Origin: Prorocentrum cordatum
Lineage: Eukaryota > Sar > Dinophyceae > Prorocentrales > Prorocentraceae
NCBI GenBank assembly: GCA_963575745.1
Contig: CAUYUJ010019926.1
Location: forward strand, 436,236-500,235
Direction: 5' to 3'
Length of the DNA stretch: 64,000 nt
Shown: in pieces, positions 1-12,400 of the stretch
Position numbering within the stretch: position 1 is the first letter of the stretch
Layout: each line of letters begins with the position of its first letter
Notes under the pieces: model-generated
What the model saw: only the letters and a program-made list of their open reading frames with translations
Databases searched by the model: none
Told to the model about the DNA's origin: nothing
Made by a program: the position numbers and the translations under genes

Positions 1-939
1 GGAGGGGAGGAGTTTGGAGCTGGCAGCGCCTTGCCGGGGCAATCGCCCAGCATTGCTCGGCCCTCTGGGGCTTGGAGGGCCGATCTGGACGCTGGGCCAA
101 CACGCGTCCTCGAGTCGCCCACGTTCTGGGGGAGGTGCCAGAGAGTGAGGAGGAGGGAGGAGTGGAGGAATTGGAGGAGTGAGGACCTTGCAGCGCCATG
201 CCAGCGCCCTTCCCAGACGCACGTTCGGCCCCGGGGCCTGGGAGGGCCCGGCCAGACGAGAGGGGCCGGCACGCCGCCGCGGCCGCAGAGAGAGAGCCGA
301 GCTGGACGCTGGGCCAGCAGGCCGCCGTCTAGAAGCCGCGCTCGCGGAGGCGAGGAGGTCGGGGCAAGGGGAAGGTTTCAGCCCAAATGGGGAACCTTGA
401 AAAGGGCACGAAAGCCTACCGGGCGAAACTAAAGAAAAGCGCTGACTACAAGGCCAAACAAACGCCTTGAACAATTTATGGTTCAGCCCCGAACGCGGCG
501 CTCGATGGCGGAAGGCGCCCGCGCGGCCGCAGTGGAGCTCAAGAACCGCCTTGGGCTGGCAGCAAAAAAGGCGCCAGCGGCGCCCTGCTGGGGGATTCGT
601 CGGGCGGTCGGCTCGGCCAAGGGCCGGGGAAGGCCGAGCTGCACTGTGATGAGCCGCCGCGCGCCCGCAGCTCGCGAAGTGGCTCGTGGGGATGGGCAGG
701 TCCTCCAGTGCTGTCTCGCGCCTGTCCCTCTTCTGGCTTTGCTGGGGGCAGGGGGGGGCGCGTGGCAGAAGGGAGAATGGCAGCACAGCGCTGCGTCATA
801 TTCTGGTTCCCAAGAGTTGCACCGTTCTGCGCGGCTTCAGGCCGGCGCTCAAGGGCACCCCCGCCCCGCACACTGCAGTGGGGTCGCGCAGAGGACGAAC
901 ATATGGAAAGGCATCAGCGTCTGCGCATTCTAGAATACT
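1..939. other. GC-rich stretch, no gene recognised
   Basis: Purine-biased GC-rich sequence. Open frames exist on both strands, but their translations are Arg/Ala/Gly-rich with no domain I recognise, as expected from base composition alone. No repeat unit stands out. Confidence 0.5.
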
Positions 940-1045
940 CCTCCTCGTCTTCCTCGACCTCCTCCTCGTCCTCCTCCTCCTCTCCCTCCTCTTCCTCTTC
1001 CTTTTCCTCCTCCTCCTCCTCCTCCTCATCCTCTCCCCTCGTGCC
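940..1045. repeat. (CTC)n microsatellite
   Basis: An imperfect CTC/TCC tract. It reads as poly-Ser, poly-Leu or poly-Arg depending on frame and explains the open frames around it. Confidence 0.9.
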
Positions 1046-2084
1046 AGATGCGCGACAGAAAGCTAAAAGCCAGTTTTTCTCATGCTTCCCAAATCTAGCG
1101 ATTGACCAGCGCTATGCAGATTTTGCAGATTTGCAAATTCTCCCAGAGGGACTGCCCAACTTGCGCGGTCTCTCTAGGAAATGCAAGCAACTAAAACAAG
1201 TTGACCAAACAACAGCGTGCTCAATTTCAGGATTGCCTATATCTCATGGAAATTCTCACACCTAACAGCTCTACTGGCGGAGATGATGAATGCCAGCGTT
1301 TGACCACCGCGGTTCGATCACCTCACATTGATTGATCCTCCGGGCTCCAAGCGGAGATCGGCGGCACGGCGTAATGGCGAACGATCTCTTCGCGAGCCGG
1401 GGGATACTTCGGCAATCGCAGAATGGACGACGAGGAGGACGAGGACAGAAGATGACAAGAGGAGGAGGAGGAGGAGGAGGAGGAGGAGGAGGAGGAGGAG
1501 GAGAAGGAGAGTAACACACCATACAGTCGGACGTTGGACCTAGGACAGGAGAACGTCCTTCAAGAACATAGGACCCTCCGCCAGCCGAAAACACACAGAG
1601 CCTCCAAGGGCATGAGCAGCTGAAACAACACACACAGAACATTAGAGTACCCTCCCCGAACCGACCTCGATCTTATACCTCGCTCCGACTGTAGGGGTGG
1701 CTGGCACAGGGGGGTATCATCGAGCTGGAATCGGCGCTACAGCGCCGATGGATCAGCGAAACGCTACCGATAGCAAATCCCCACGTTCCTGGGCGGGGTG
1801 GGGCTATCAGACTCCTCGATCAATGGGCGATTGGGGGTCGATGCGTTCCCCCTCTGAGCCTATCCCCCTTGTTGTAGTTGCCCCTGACTTCTGCGAGGGT
1901 CCGCGCCCAGAGCCGAGGGCCCCGCCAGAGCCGCCAGGTCGTCCGCCTCCTTCGTCGTCACCGCGTGCCCACACTTGTCGCACCGCGATCCCAGCAGCTG
2001 CGCCGCCCGCAACACGGCGTCCTGGGGGCGTGGTTGCTGCGTCTGGGGGGAGAAAGCGGAATATATAGATAAACAAGCTAACGC
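1046..2084. other. Unique-looking sequence with a (GAG)n tract
   Basis: No gene recognised. A pure GAG tract lies at about 1457-1511. A 9-bp hairpin stem (ATCGGCGCT, AC loop, AGCGCCGAT) lies at 1730-1749. The text around 1820-1880 resembles the text around 25390-25460 (shared ATGGGCGATTGGG and TTGCCCCTGAC), so part of it is dispersed repeat. Confidence 0.5.
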
Positions 2085-2109
2085 GTGTGTGTATATATAT
2101 ATATGTATA

Positions 2110-3440
2110 CACACAAGTGTTATCCAGCGTGGGCCCTATGCAGTGCGTTTCTAGCAACACCTGTGGTGCAATCTATTCACCTTGCCGAAGTTGAAGTTGT
2201 TGACCCCACTGCTCGCGCAATCATCCCACCCACCCACCCGCAACTTGGTTTGCAAAACCCATGCGGAAACGATTGCGATGAGTGCTTGGTGTTGGCTGGT
2301 GCATCTCTGCGGCCGCACTGGGCGGCGCATGCTCGCGCGCGCGCAGCGGCCAGCTAGCTTGGCGGCTTGGCGCGGCCGGCGCGAATGCGGTGGCGTCTTC
2401 CGCTCGGCACATCCCAGCGGGCACTTCAATGCGAGTCGGCGACGTGGGCGGGCGCGGTATCATGACAACGTCGACAACGGTAGACAAGATGATGATAGTA
2501 GGATGCTGGTGACGAGCAGCCAGTGACAACGCCGATGCTGATCACGCCGACGACGATGACGGCGTCTTCGCGTCGGTGATGAAGGTTTTGGGAGGAGTTC
2601 GACATGCGCGCGCGGCTGACGCGCGAAAGCGGCCCGCATGGTACTATTTGACACGGATCGTGCCACCCCAGCACGCGCGCAAGGGCGTTCGAACGATTTC
2701 GAAATGCGCGCGCGAAAACCGTTTGGGAGCATGTGATGTGAAATGTTGCAAAACATAGTTTCCTTAAGAAATCGCAAGAACGTGCGCGCAAGTTCTATTG
2801 CTTGAAAGCCCGTGTTTCAAACCCCTGTGTTTTTTATATGTGTTTTGGACACTCGATTTTGGAAACCCTGCGAAGCCGAAGTTTTTGAAAGATTTTGGCA
2901 TGCGTCCGCGACGACGCGCGCGTGCGCACTTCGTCCCCTTTTTGCAACCAGGATTCTTGACATCTTATGATTGTTTAGACGAATGCGCGCGCATAGCATT
3001 TGTTGCAGAAAATGTCAGGGACCCGTAGACCCGGACACGCTAGACCCCGACACCCAATATCCCTCGAAACCAATGTTTCCAAACGGCGGCACGAACAAAA
3101 ATACTGCACTGCAGCAGTTCCCGAAGAAACCCGGACACAGGCCCCAAAAGCCTGCAAAACCCCCCTTAACCCGGACACGCACCCGAATCCTGCAGTGCAG
3201 CAAACAAAAAATGCACGGGTGCTGAAAACCGTGACTTTGCAGGAAAGGATGTCGTTTCTTTGGCTTTCCGTGTCCTGGTTTATCTGTGTCCTGGTCTCTG
3301 GGGGCCTGAAAATGGCGGGGGGGACGGATACTGGCTCGGCAGGGATGGTACGAGTTCATATTTCGGATGGACGATGGGGCAGGACCATGTAAATTGCAAT
3401 ACGAAGCGGGGAGCGGACAATCCCGCGGGGGTGTAGAATG
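2110..3440 (+). repeat. Large-family unit 1
   Basis: Contains all motifs in order. It is interrupted at about 3018-3300 by a segment with repeated ACCCGGACAC on one side and GTGTCCTGG on the other, plus a CTGCACTGCAG / CTGCAGTGCAG pair. Its text at 3391-3410 (GTAAATTGCAATACGAAG) is an empty-site equivalent for the inverted-repeat element at 20139. Confidence 0.75.
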
Positions 3441-3855
3441 TATATACTATAAAAGAAAATAGATGTGGAGCAATACGAATGGAACAATAACTGCGACGCA
3501 ATATGTATTCGTTGGCTTTCTCCGGAAAAAACGCGCAGACCCGTTTTGTCAATAGTGTTGCAAACGATGTGTTGTTATATGTTTTCGGGACACTCGATGT
3601 TGAAGCCCGCGAAAAAAATACGGCTTGAAGAAAAAATCGGCACGCGCGCGCGACGACACGCGCGCTTACAGATGTTTGCGCGTCGTCCTGATGTTTACAA
3701 AGGATTATTGAGCATGGGTGATTCTTGTTGAAACGAGTGTGCGCGAATGGTGTTTTTTGGTCGAGGACGAGAGGGAGGGGGTCGATGCCCGCTGGGCTGG
3801 GATCACCCTGCTCCAAATTTAGAATGAACGATGGGGCACGCATGATCCTGCCGCA
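3441..3855 (+). repeat. Large-family unit 2, partial
   Basis: Holds only the CACTCGAT / palindromic-box block (about 3550-3670) and the ATGGACGATGGGGCA-type block (about 3780-3845). The proximal segments are missing. Confidence 0.7.
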
Positions 3856-4075
3856 GGATCGTGCGTGCGTTGCACGTCCCCAGGACGAACCTCTAAGTCT
3901 GCCCTCGGGAGGGCGGTGGAAAGGGCGGCGGCGACGAGGCGGCGACGGGGCGGCGACGGCGGCAACATGACCGCCAGACTGACAGAGAAGCCCAGTTCCT
4001 CAGTAACAAGGGTGAGCCCCTAAGTGCAAACACTGCTTGGGGAACGTATATACATGTTAGCCAACGCGGGCCCCG
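3856..4075 (+). repeat. GGCGGCGAC-rich segment, second copy at about 20480-20640
   Basis: A GGCGGCGACGGGGCGGC-rich stretch is followed by a segment ending TGCTTGGGGAACGTATATACAT. A diverged copy at about 20490-20640 ends CTGCCTGGGGAACACATGTATGT. Both sit at the same kind of position relative to the large-family units. Confidence 0.55.
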
Positions 4076-4792
4076 AACAATGTTTTTCTGGCCATGCATG
4101 GTGTGCAACCTATGTGGAGCGCACTTAATTTCTCTTCGCAGTGGGTTGTCCAATCCACTGCTCGCGCAATCACCTCACCCGCCCGCACGCAATTTGGCAT
4201 GCAAAACCCATGCGGCGGCAATTGCAATGAGCGGTTGGAATCGGTCGGTGCAACTCTGCGGCCGCGCTCGCCCGCGCGTGCTCGCGCGCGCAGCGGCCAG
4301 CTAGCTCGGCACTGCCAGCGCGGCCGCGGCGGTGCTGACCGCCGGACACTTCCCAGCGGGCACTTCGCTGCGAGTCAGCGGCTTGGGGAGGCGCGGCATC
4401 GTGGCAACATCGACAACGGCAGATGAGATGATGATGGTAGCGATGCTGGTGACGATGATGACAACGATGCGGCGAGGCCAGTGACGGCGCCGATGCTGAT
4501 CACGCCGGCGACGATGACGGCGCCTTCGCAGCGATGCAAGCTTTGGAGGGAGATCGACGCGCGCGCGGTCGACGCGCGAGAGTGGCCCGCGTGGCACTGC
4601 GGATCGCGCCCCCCCCCCAGCGCGCGCGCAAGGACGTTCGATTGATGTCGACGTGCGGCGCGAGACGCCCGCATGGTCGAATGCACTAAACATGTCGAAC
4701 AACTGATGGTTCCCTCGAGAATTCGCAGGAGCGCGAGCGCACGCACGTTAAAAAGCTGAAATTGCAAAACCATGTGTTGTATATATATATAT

Positions 4793-4842
<50 letters not shown>

Positions 4843-5400
4843 GTATATAGATGTGTGTGTGTTGTCGGGGCACTCGATTTTGATTTCCGTGCAAAACCCA
4901 AAATTTTGAAGGATCTCCGCATGCGCGCGCGACGACGCACGCGCATGCATGTCGCCCCTCTTTTTCAAAGGGTTCCCGTGACAGCGCGCGCGCGACTCCG
5001 ACATGTGCGCGCGGGGCGCCCCTCTGGTTGCGAGTTATGAACCAGTTGAGAAATATTTGGTTTCTAAGAAATATACAACAGCCCGAGCGCCAGTTTGTTT
5101 TGTTGTGTTGGTAATCCTCGTTGCGAAACAAGTGTTTCCTATATAAACAAAACTGGTCGGGGCACTCGATTTTGAAATCCTCGCGACAGCTGGGGTTTTT
5201 GGAAGATTCCGGCATGCGCGCGCGACCACGCGCGCGCAACTTCGTCTCTATTTTTGCAGAACGGACTCATGAAACTTTGTGATGTTCGACAAACGCGCGC
5301 GCAGCCTGGCTGGGATGGTCTGAGTCCGCATTCAGGATGGACGATGGGGTAGAATCACACGTATATTGCAAAGGTGACCCGTTAAGTCCAGGGGGGGGGA
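4076..5400 (+). repeat. Large-family unit 3 with (TA)n tract
   Basis: All segments are present, with two palindromic-box blocks (about 4925 and 5215). A TATATA/CATATA microsatellite fills about 4777-4850. Confidence 0.75.
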
Positions 5401-6085
5401 GGGGAGATCATAATACTTACTCTGCTAGGAAAAAGAACCCGATCATTCTCGCAGCGAGTTGCCAACTCCACTGCTCGCGAAATCACCCCACGTGCCCGCC
5501 CGCAACTTGGTTTGCAAATCCCGTGCGAAGGCGATAGCGATGAGTGCTTGGCTTTGGCTGGCGAGTCTCTGCGGCCGCGCTAGCCCGCGAGCGCTCGCGC
5601 GCGCGGCGAGCAGCCAGTGCGGCGCGACCAACGCGGCCGCGGCAGCGCTGACCGCTGGGCACATGCAGCGGGCACTTCAGTTCGAGTCGGCGACGTGGGC
5701 GGGCGCGGTATCATGACGAGGCCGACCCGACAACGGTAAACGCGATAATGGGACTCGCGACGATAGCGACGGCGGCGGCGACGACGACGGCGAGGCCAGC
5801 GACGGCGCCGACGTTGATCGCGCCCGCCGTTAACAGTGACGATGTCATCGCGTCGGCGGTGAAGGTTTTGGGAGGAGTTCGACATGCGCGCGCGGCCGAC
5901 GCGCGCGAGTGGCCCGCGTGGTATCATTTGACGCGGATCGCGCCCCTCCAGCACGCGCGCAAGGGCGTTCGGATGAATTCGACATGCGGCGCCATAGGCC
6001 CATTTGGAACACTTAGATGACAATCTTGAAAACCTGGTGGTCATCGTGAAAATTTGCGCGGCGAAAACATATGTTGTTGCGTGTT
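5401..6085 (+). repeat. Large-family unit 4, split by an insertion
   Basis: Runs through the first segments to about 6085. The CCAAGACGG-type block then interrupts it, and palindromic-box text resumes at about 8430-8780. Confidence 0.65.
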
Positions 6086-6825
6086 TTCGGGGCGCCGCTC
6101 GAATATGAAAACCATTGAAAAACCGCCGACCCCTTGCGGGTCTCTAGGCGCGCGAGACCCCCCCCCAAAGCCCCCCCCCCTGGGGCCCCGAACCGGCAAT
6201 TTGACCCCCCCCCCCCTTCGCCTCGGACGACCCGCCGCCGAACGCGCCGCGGGGGAACAGAGGGCCCCGAAACGAGCCAAGAGGGCACCAAACCGCCCTC
6301 CTGACCGTCCAAGAGGGCGACGAGTCGCCGAAAGATCCTTCCAAGACGCCCACGATGGCTTCCAGATGGCCACCGGAGCCCCCAAGACGACCCAAGAGGC
6401 CCCCCAAAGGCGTCCCAAGCGAGCATCAAGAAGCAGAAATCGTCCCATTCCCTTCGTAAAACGCTCATGTTTGCCATGTTGTCCTTTGGCGGTTTCGCAG
6501 CGTCTGACACGGGCCATGAAACCTCCCATATCCTCCCAGGACGGCGTCGGCAACTGCAGACAGAGGTCCACGAGGGCCCAAAGACGACCCAAGAAGCGCC
6601 CAAAACGGCCCAAGAGGGCCTCCAGACGGCTCCAAGAGGAAGCCCAGAGGGCAATTTGCTGGTCCTTTCCCTTCGAGATCCCCTCATCCCGCTGCAAGAA
6701 CCTCCCAAGAGGGCCCCAAGGGGCCCCAAGCGAAGCCCAACAAGGCTCCCAACAGGCCCCAGACAACACCAAGGAGGCCCATGCACCACCTTCAAAAAGC
6801 CCCCGTGCCGCCGCAAGACCAGATC
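6086..6825 (+). repeat. CCAAGACGGCC-type array A
   Basis: Irregular repetition of CCCAAGACGRCCCAAGAGG-like units of about 10-20 bp. At 6444-6463 it holds the non-repetitive core CCCATTCCCTTCGTAAAACG, whose exact reverse complement is at 37364-37383 inside array F. The open frame across this region, rich in Lys, Arg, Pro and Gln, reflects the repeat and is not treated as a gene. Confidence 0.8.
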
Positions 6826-6935
6826 GTGACTCCTCCTCCTCCTCCTCCTCCTCCTCCTCCTCCTCCTCTTCCTCCTCCCTCCTCCTCCACCCTCCTCCTC
6901 CTCCTCCTCCTCCTCCTCCTCCTCCTCCTCTTCTT
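6826..6935. repeat. (CTC)n microsatellite
   Basis: Nearly pure CTC tracts joined by CTTCCTCCTCCC. Confidence 0.9.
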
Positions 6936-7905
6936 CGACCCCCTTCCGCGTCTCCCCCATCTTTCCCTGCCCCCCCCCCCCTCCTCCGCTTTCGCCTCCT
7001 TCGCGTTCCGCTTTTCATCGGCGTCGTCCTCCCTCTCGATCGCGCCCTCGCGGCTCCTACTTCTACGGGCCATGGCGCGGGCGCCCCGCTGGTACCATCT
7101 GCATGCCTTGCATTTCAAGGCGCCCCTCTTCTCGTCGCGCGCGACGCGGCCCGCGTCGACGGAGGAAGCCGATTTCGGCAATGTCCTCTGGCACTTGCCA
7201 CTGCGCTGAAAGGCCTGCCGACTGCGCGACGCGAGCCCGTCGGCAGTGCAATCTGCGCGTGCAACTTTACTCTGTCTCGTGAAGAGCTCGCTCCTGTTTT
7301 TGCGCTCATAAGCCCCTGCCGAGCGAACTTTTTCTCGCGCGCTGCGCGCGCCAGCAGTCGCTTCAACCGCTTCGACTCATCGGCCGCGCCCTTCGCGGCG
7401 ACGCCCCGCGCATGACAGCTTTCGCACGCCACTCTCGCTCCATGCCTCGCCCAGTGGCACCCCTTTCTGTCGCGATGCAAATGGCCGACTTCCCAGACAG
7501 ACGCCCGGCAACCGGGCGCGCCGCGCGTCGGCGGCTCCGCTTCCGCCTCCGCTTTCCGGGTGCGATTCCTTGCTTCGCGATTTGTCTACAGCGCCGCCTT
7601 CTCCCGCTTCTCTGCGAACTTCCGACGCAATCTCTCCCCCGCTGCGTCGTACTTCCTCTGAGCTTCCGACGCGTCCGCCTTTTCGTCGCGCAGGGACAGG
7701 CGCCTGTCGTTCGAATATCGATCGCACTGCGCCGACGCTCTCGCTCCACTTCGCGTTGCCGCTCCGCGACTTCTGCTTGGCTCTGACATGGCTGCGCTTC
7801 GCGCAGTTCATGGTCCGAGTCCTTTTTGCCTCTCCCTCGTCGGTCGCTGCGCCCCTGCCCCGGCCGCCGACGCGCCGCGTCGCCCCGTCATCCTCCGCAT
7901 TGGTT
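6936..7905. other. GC-rich low-complexity stretch
   Basis: C-rich then CGC-rich sequence. Long frames on both strands give Arg/Ala/Ser-rich translations with no recognisable domain. Confidence 0.4.
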
Positions 7906-8430
7906 GCCCCGAACTCACCCCATGGGGATCAAGGCGCCCCTGGCCCCCTTTAGAGCTCCACGAGAGCCCTTTAGGCTTCCCAAGAGGCTCCCAACACGAC
8001 CCGAGAAGGCTTCAAATCGCAAAAAATCGTTCCAAAACTCTCACATTGGCCCCCAGACGGTCCTGGATGTTTGCAAGACGCCCCCAAGGGACCTACAAGT
8101 ATCTCCTGGGGAACGGCCCAAGACGACAAAATCGTCAAATTCCCCTGGGTAAACGCATACGTTTATCATATTCGCTCGTTGGCCTGTGACTACGTCCAAG
8201 ACGGGCAACAAAAAGCGCCCGAGAAGGCCCCGAGACGGCCTAAGAGACCCCCGCGACGGCCAAAGAAACCGCCAAGACGGCCCAAGAGGCCCTATGACCG
8301 GCCAAAGAAGCCTCCACGGCGGCCCAAACACGGACCCAAAAGGGAACCCCGAAGCGAAAATTCTAGCATTCCGTCCCAAGAAGCCTCCAAACACCGAAAA
8401 ACACAATCAAAACCTTGAACTCAGTTAAGG
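7906..8430 (+). repeat. CCAAGACGGCC-type array B
   Basis: Same unit as array A. A core at about 8131-8175 (ATCGTCAAATTCCCCTGGG, then TAAACGCATACG) aligns with the array A core (ATCGTCCCATTCCCTTCG, then TAAAACGC), so this is a composite element and not only a microsatellite. Confidence 0.75.
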
Positions 8431-8790
8431 GGTCGGCGGACGTGGCGAAAGCCTATAAAGTCTTTGCGAAACCAGCGGTTTTGGTTGGATTTCTGCCCGC
8501 GCGCGAAACGACGTGCGCGCGCACCTCGCCCCGCGCTTTTGCAAGGGATTCTCGCGACAGACCGCCGGCGCGCCCGAGCTATTCCGGCATGCGCGCGCGA
8601 GAGGTCCGCTTGGTAGCGCGTCATGAAAATGACGAAACAACTTTCGGTTGTCATGAGAATTTGTAAGAGAGTGAGCGCAAGCTTCTTTCTCGTCGAAAAT
8701 CCACGTCGCGAAATCATGTGCTTTCATATGTTTTCGGGGCGCTCCTCGAGTTTGAAATCCCTGCAAAACCTAGAGTTTTTTACCTAACAG
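8431..8790 (+). repeat. Large-family unit 4, distal part
   Basis: Resumes the interrupted unit with a box near 8490 and the CTCGAGTTTGAAATCCCTGC block near 8743. Confidence 0.6.
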
Positions 8791-8929
8791 CGAAGACTGA
8801 TAGGTTTCTAGTGGTGTAAAAAGAGAGCAGCACATTACTCCACAGGGGGGTCTGGGCAGCCGTTGGGGAGCCGTTGGGGGGCCGTTGGGGGGCCGTTGGG
8901 GTTTGCCGGGGGGGATCGTTTTTCGCATA

Positions 8930-9287
8930 CAGTCACACACTTCGTGCTTTTCGATTTCCCAGAACTCCATTCCCGGGCCACATTCTGAATGCCCGGAGCC
9001 AACTGTAGGCCACTTCGTGCTCTTCGACTTCCCAGAACTCCATTCCCGGGCCACATTTTGGATGCCCGGAGCCAACTGTAGGCCACTTCGTGCTCTTCTA
9101 CTTCCCAGAACTCCATTCCTGGGCATGATTTTGGATGCCCGGAGCCAACTGTAGGCCACTTCGTGGTGTTCGAGTTCCCAGAACTCCATTCCTGGGCATG
9201 ATTTTGAATGCCCGGAGCCAACTGTAGGCCATTTCGTGTTCTTCGAGTTCCCAGAACTCCATTCCCGGGCCACACTTTGAATGCTGA
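8930..9287. repeat. 73-bp tandem repeat, about five copies
   Basis: The unit runs GCCAACTGTAGGCCACTTCG, then CCCAGAACTCCATTCC and GGGC(C/A). The starts of the GCCAACTG element at 8998, 9071, 9144 and 9217 are exactly 73 bp apart. The period is not a multiple of three, so it is not a coding repeat. Confidence 0.9.
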
Positions 9288-10730
9288 GGCAGGCTGATGC
9301 TGAGGCTGAGGCAGGCTGAGGCTGAGGCTGAGGACGAGGCTGAAGGCAGACTGAGGCTGAGGCTGAAGCAGGCTGAGGCTGAGGCTGAGGCAGGCTGAGG
9401 CTGAGGCTGAGGCAGGCTGATGCTGAGGCAGGCTGAGGCTGAGGCTGAGGCTGATGCAGGCTGAGGCTGAGGCAGGCTGAGGCTGAGGCCGAGGCTGAAG
9501 GCAGACTGAGGCTGAGGCTGAAGCAGGCTGAGGCTGAGGCTGAGGCAGGCTGAGGCTGAGGCTGAGGCAGGCTGATGCTGAGGCAGGCTGAGGCTGAGGC
9601 TGAGGCTGATGCAGGCTGAGGCTGAGGCAGGCTGAGGCTGAGGCCGAGGCTGAAGGCAGACTGAGGCTGAGGCTGAAGCAGGCTGAGGCTGAGGCTGAGG
9701 CAGGCTGAGGCTGAGGCTGAGGCAGGCTGATGCTGAGGCAGGCTGAGGCTGAGGCTGAGGCTGATGCAGGCTGAGGCTGAGGCAGGCTGAGGCTGAGGCC
9801 GAGGCTGAAGGCAGACTGAGGCTGAGGCTGAAGCAGGCTGAGGCTGAGGCTGAGGCAGGCTGAGGCTGAGGCTGAGGCAGGCTGATGCTGAGGCAGGCTG
9901 AGGCTGAGGCTGAGGCTGATGCAGGCTGAGGCTGAGGCAGGCTGAGGCTGAGGCCGAGGCTGAAGGCAGACTGAGGCTGAGGCTGAAGCAGGCTGAGGCT
10001 GAGGCTGAGGCAGGCTGAGGCTGAGGCTGAGGCAGGCTGATGCTGAGGCAGGCTGAGGCTGAGGCTGAGGCTGATGCAGGCTGAGGCTGAGGCAGGCTGA
10101 GGCTGAGGCCGAGGCTGAAGGCAGACTGAGGCTGAGGCTGAAGCAGGCTGAGGCTGAGGCTGAGGCTGAGGCTGAGGCTGAGGCTGAGGCTGAGGCTGAG
10201 GCTGAGGCTGAGGCTGAGGCTGAGGCTGAGGCTGAGGCTGAGGCTGAGGCTGAGGCTGAGGCTGAGGCTGAGGCTGAAGCAGGCTGATGCTGAGGCAGGC
10301 TGAGGCTGAGGCTGAGGCTGAGGCAGGCTGAGGCTGAGGCAGGCTGAGGCTGAGGCCGAGGCCGACGGCAGACTGAGGCTGAGGCTGAAGCAGGCTGAGG
10401 CTGAGGCAGGCTGAGGCTGAGGCTGAGGCAGGCTGATGCTGAGGCAGGCTGAGGCTGAGGCTGAGGCTGATGCAGGGTGAGGCTGAGGCAGGCTGAGGCC
10501 GAGGCTGAAGGCAGACTGATGTTGAGGCTGAAGCAGGCTGAGGGCGAGGCTGAGGCAGGCTGAGGCTGATGCAGGCTGAGGGTGAGGCTGAGGCAGGCTG
10601 AGGCCGAGGCTGAAGGCAGACTGATGTTGAGGCTGAAGCAGGCTGAGGGCGAGGCTGAGGCAGGCTGAGGCTGAGGCAGGCTGAGGCTGAGGCTGAGGCA
10701 GGCTGAGGCTGAGGCTGTGACTGCGACTGC
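9285..10730. repeat. (GCTGAG)n minisatellite with 155-bp higher-order unit
   Basis: The array is built from GCTGAG hexamers with GCAGGCTGA and GGCAGACT variants. The GGCAGACT marker starts at 9345, 9500, 9655, 9810, 9965 and 10120, exactly 155 bp apart. A pure GCTGAG run lies at about 10145-10275, and less regular copies follow. The minus strand stays open for over 600 codons of Ala/Ser/Pro/Gln/Leu text. Because 155 is not divisible by three, the frame rotates in each unit, so I do not call a protein. Confidence 0.9.
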
Positions 10731-10799
10731 TGTTGCCACTGCGACTGCCATTGCGAATGCGACCGCGACTGCGAGAACAGCAGAATTCTACAACAGGAT

Positions 10800-12400
10800 T
10801 CTTATCTGAATCTTAAGGGGAATGCTTCCAGATATGCTCCTACACATCGCTGTTAGGTTGCTTTGCCGGGATAATTATGGGATTTCGGCGCGCGCGCGCG
10901 ACGGCGATCGCGCGCGCAGTTTGTCCTATTGTTTGAGCGGGGATATTGGCAATTGTTGGCGCTTGATGAACGAGCGCTCGCATATTATTTTCACCAGGGA
11001 ATGAAGGGGGGAGGGGGGGGGACGCCGGCCTGGCTGGGATGGCGTGGACTCGTATTCAGGATGGACTACGGGACATAATCAGCATATCGATACGCGAAAA
11101 GAAGCGGTTAAATCGGAGAAAGGGGGGGGGGGGGGGGGGGGGGCGGCGGGGGGGGGGAGATCGTGCTTTTTGGTGTGTATATAATATATATATATATAAA
11201 TATAATATATATATATATCATGAATCTACGCGGTGCGATCTACGTTATGTCATCTATGCTGTGGCACGCGCGTCGCGTGATCTATGTTGCGCAATCTACG
11301 TGGTGCAATTGATCGTCACATACGAGCTGGCGCATCCCATGCACTTGCAAACATCCCGCCCACCCACCCGCGACATGGTTTGCAAAACCATGCGGCGGCG
11401 ATTGCGATGAGCGCTCGGCGTCGGCCGGTCCATCTCTGCGGCCGCGCCAACCCGGGCGCGCGCTCAGCGGCCAGCTAGTTTGGCGCGACCGGCGCGGCCG
11501 CGGCGGCGCTGGCCGCTGGGCGCGCCCCAGCTGGCACTTCACTGCGAGTCGGCGACTTGGGCGGGCGTGGCATCATGGCAATGTCGACAACGGTAGACGC
11601 GGCGATGATAATAGCGACGCTGGCGATGACGTTGACAGCGACGACGGCGCGGCCAGTGCGGTCGCCGATGCAAATCACGCCGTCGACGACGGCGGCGCCC
11701 TCGCCTCGGCGATGAAGGTTTGGGAAAGATTCGGCGCGCGCGCGGCCGACGCGCGAGCGGCCCGCATGCTTTCATTTGACGTGGATCGCGCCCCCCCCCC
11801 CCCCAAGCACGCGCGCGAGGGCGCGAGAGTGATGTCGGCATGCGGCGCCAGAGGCCCGTTTGGCAGAATTCCATGACCATGTCGCAAACCCGATGGTTTT
11901 CTCAAGACTTTGCAAGAGCGCAAGCGCACGTTTTCGTGGAAAACCGATGTTGCGAAACCATGGATTTTGTATGTTGTTTACGCACTCGGTTTTGGAATCG
12001 TTGCGAAACCGACGGGTTGTGACGGATTTCGGCATGCGCGCGCGACGACGCGCGCGCTTCGCAACATTGCTTGCACGGGACGAAGCCCGCTTGGTGGCAC
12101 TCACTTTATGGTAATGTTGAAAACCTATGTTTTGTTTAAAACTTCGCAACAGCGCGCGAGCTTTTTTTGAGCAACCGCGCTGCGAAACCACGTGTTTTTT
12201 CTACCTATAATTTGGGACACTCGATTGTGCAATCCTTTCGACGCCGATGGTTTTTGACAGATTTTGGCATGCGCGCGCGACGACGCGCGCGTGCGCACTT
12301 CGTTCCATTGTGTGCAAGGGGTTCTTGGAAACTCATGATCTATGATCAGCGAATGCGCGCGCGTATTTCTCTTGCAGGGGATGGCGGGAGGGGGTCGATG
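10800..12400 (+). repeat. Large-family unit 5
   Basis: A box block near 10890 and a full set of segments to about 12400, with two more boxes near 12035 and 12275. It contains a poly-G run near 11121-11155 and an AT dinucleotide stretch near 11178-11218. Confidence 0.75.

Noticed and set aside
1300-1330. GGTTCGATCA, a possible tRNA B-box
   Set aside because: It lacks the final CC, and no A-box or cloverleaf arms could be found around it. Other GGTTCGA occurrences failed the same way. No tRNA called.
4777-4850. TATA-rich run as a promoter
   Set aside because: It is a TA/CATA microsatellite inside a repeat unit. Dinoflagellate promoters are not reliably TATA-driven and no gene follows.
6041-7415. 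Long open frames on both strands (325-453 codons)
   Set aside because: They arise from CCAAGACGG units and CTC tracts. Composition follows the repeat, both strands are open at once, and no domain is present.
8835-10751. 638-codon minus-strand open frame over the GCTGAG array
   Set aside because: The hexamer contains no stop in the minus phases and the 155-bp period rotates the frame. There is no conserved N- or C-terminus, so it is a repeat artefact.
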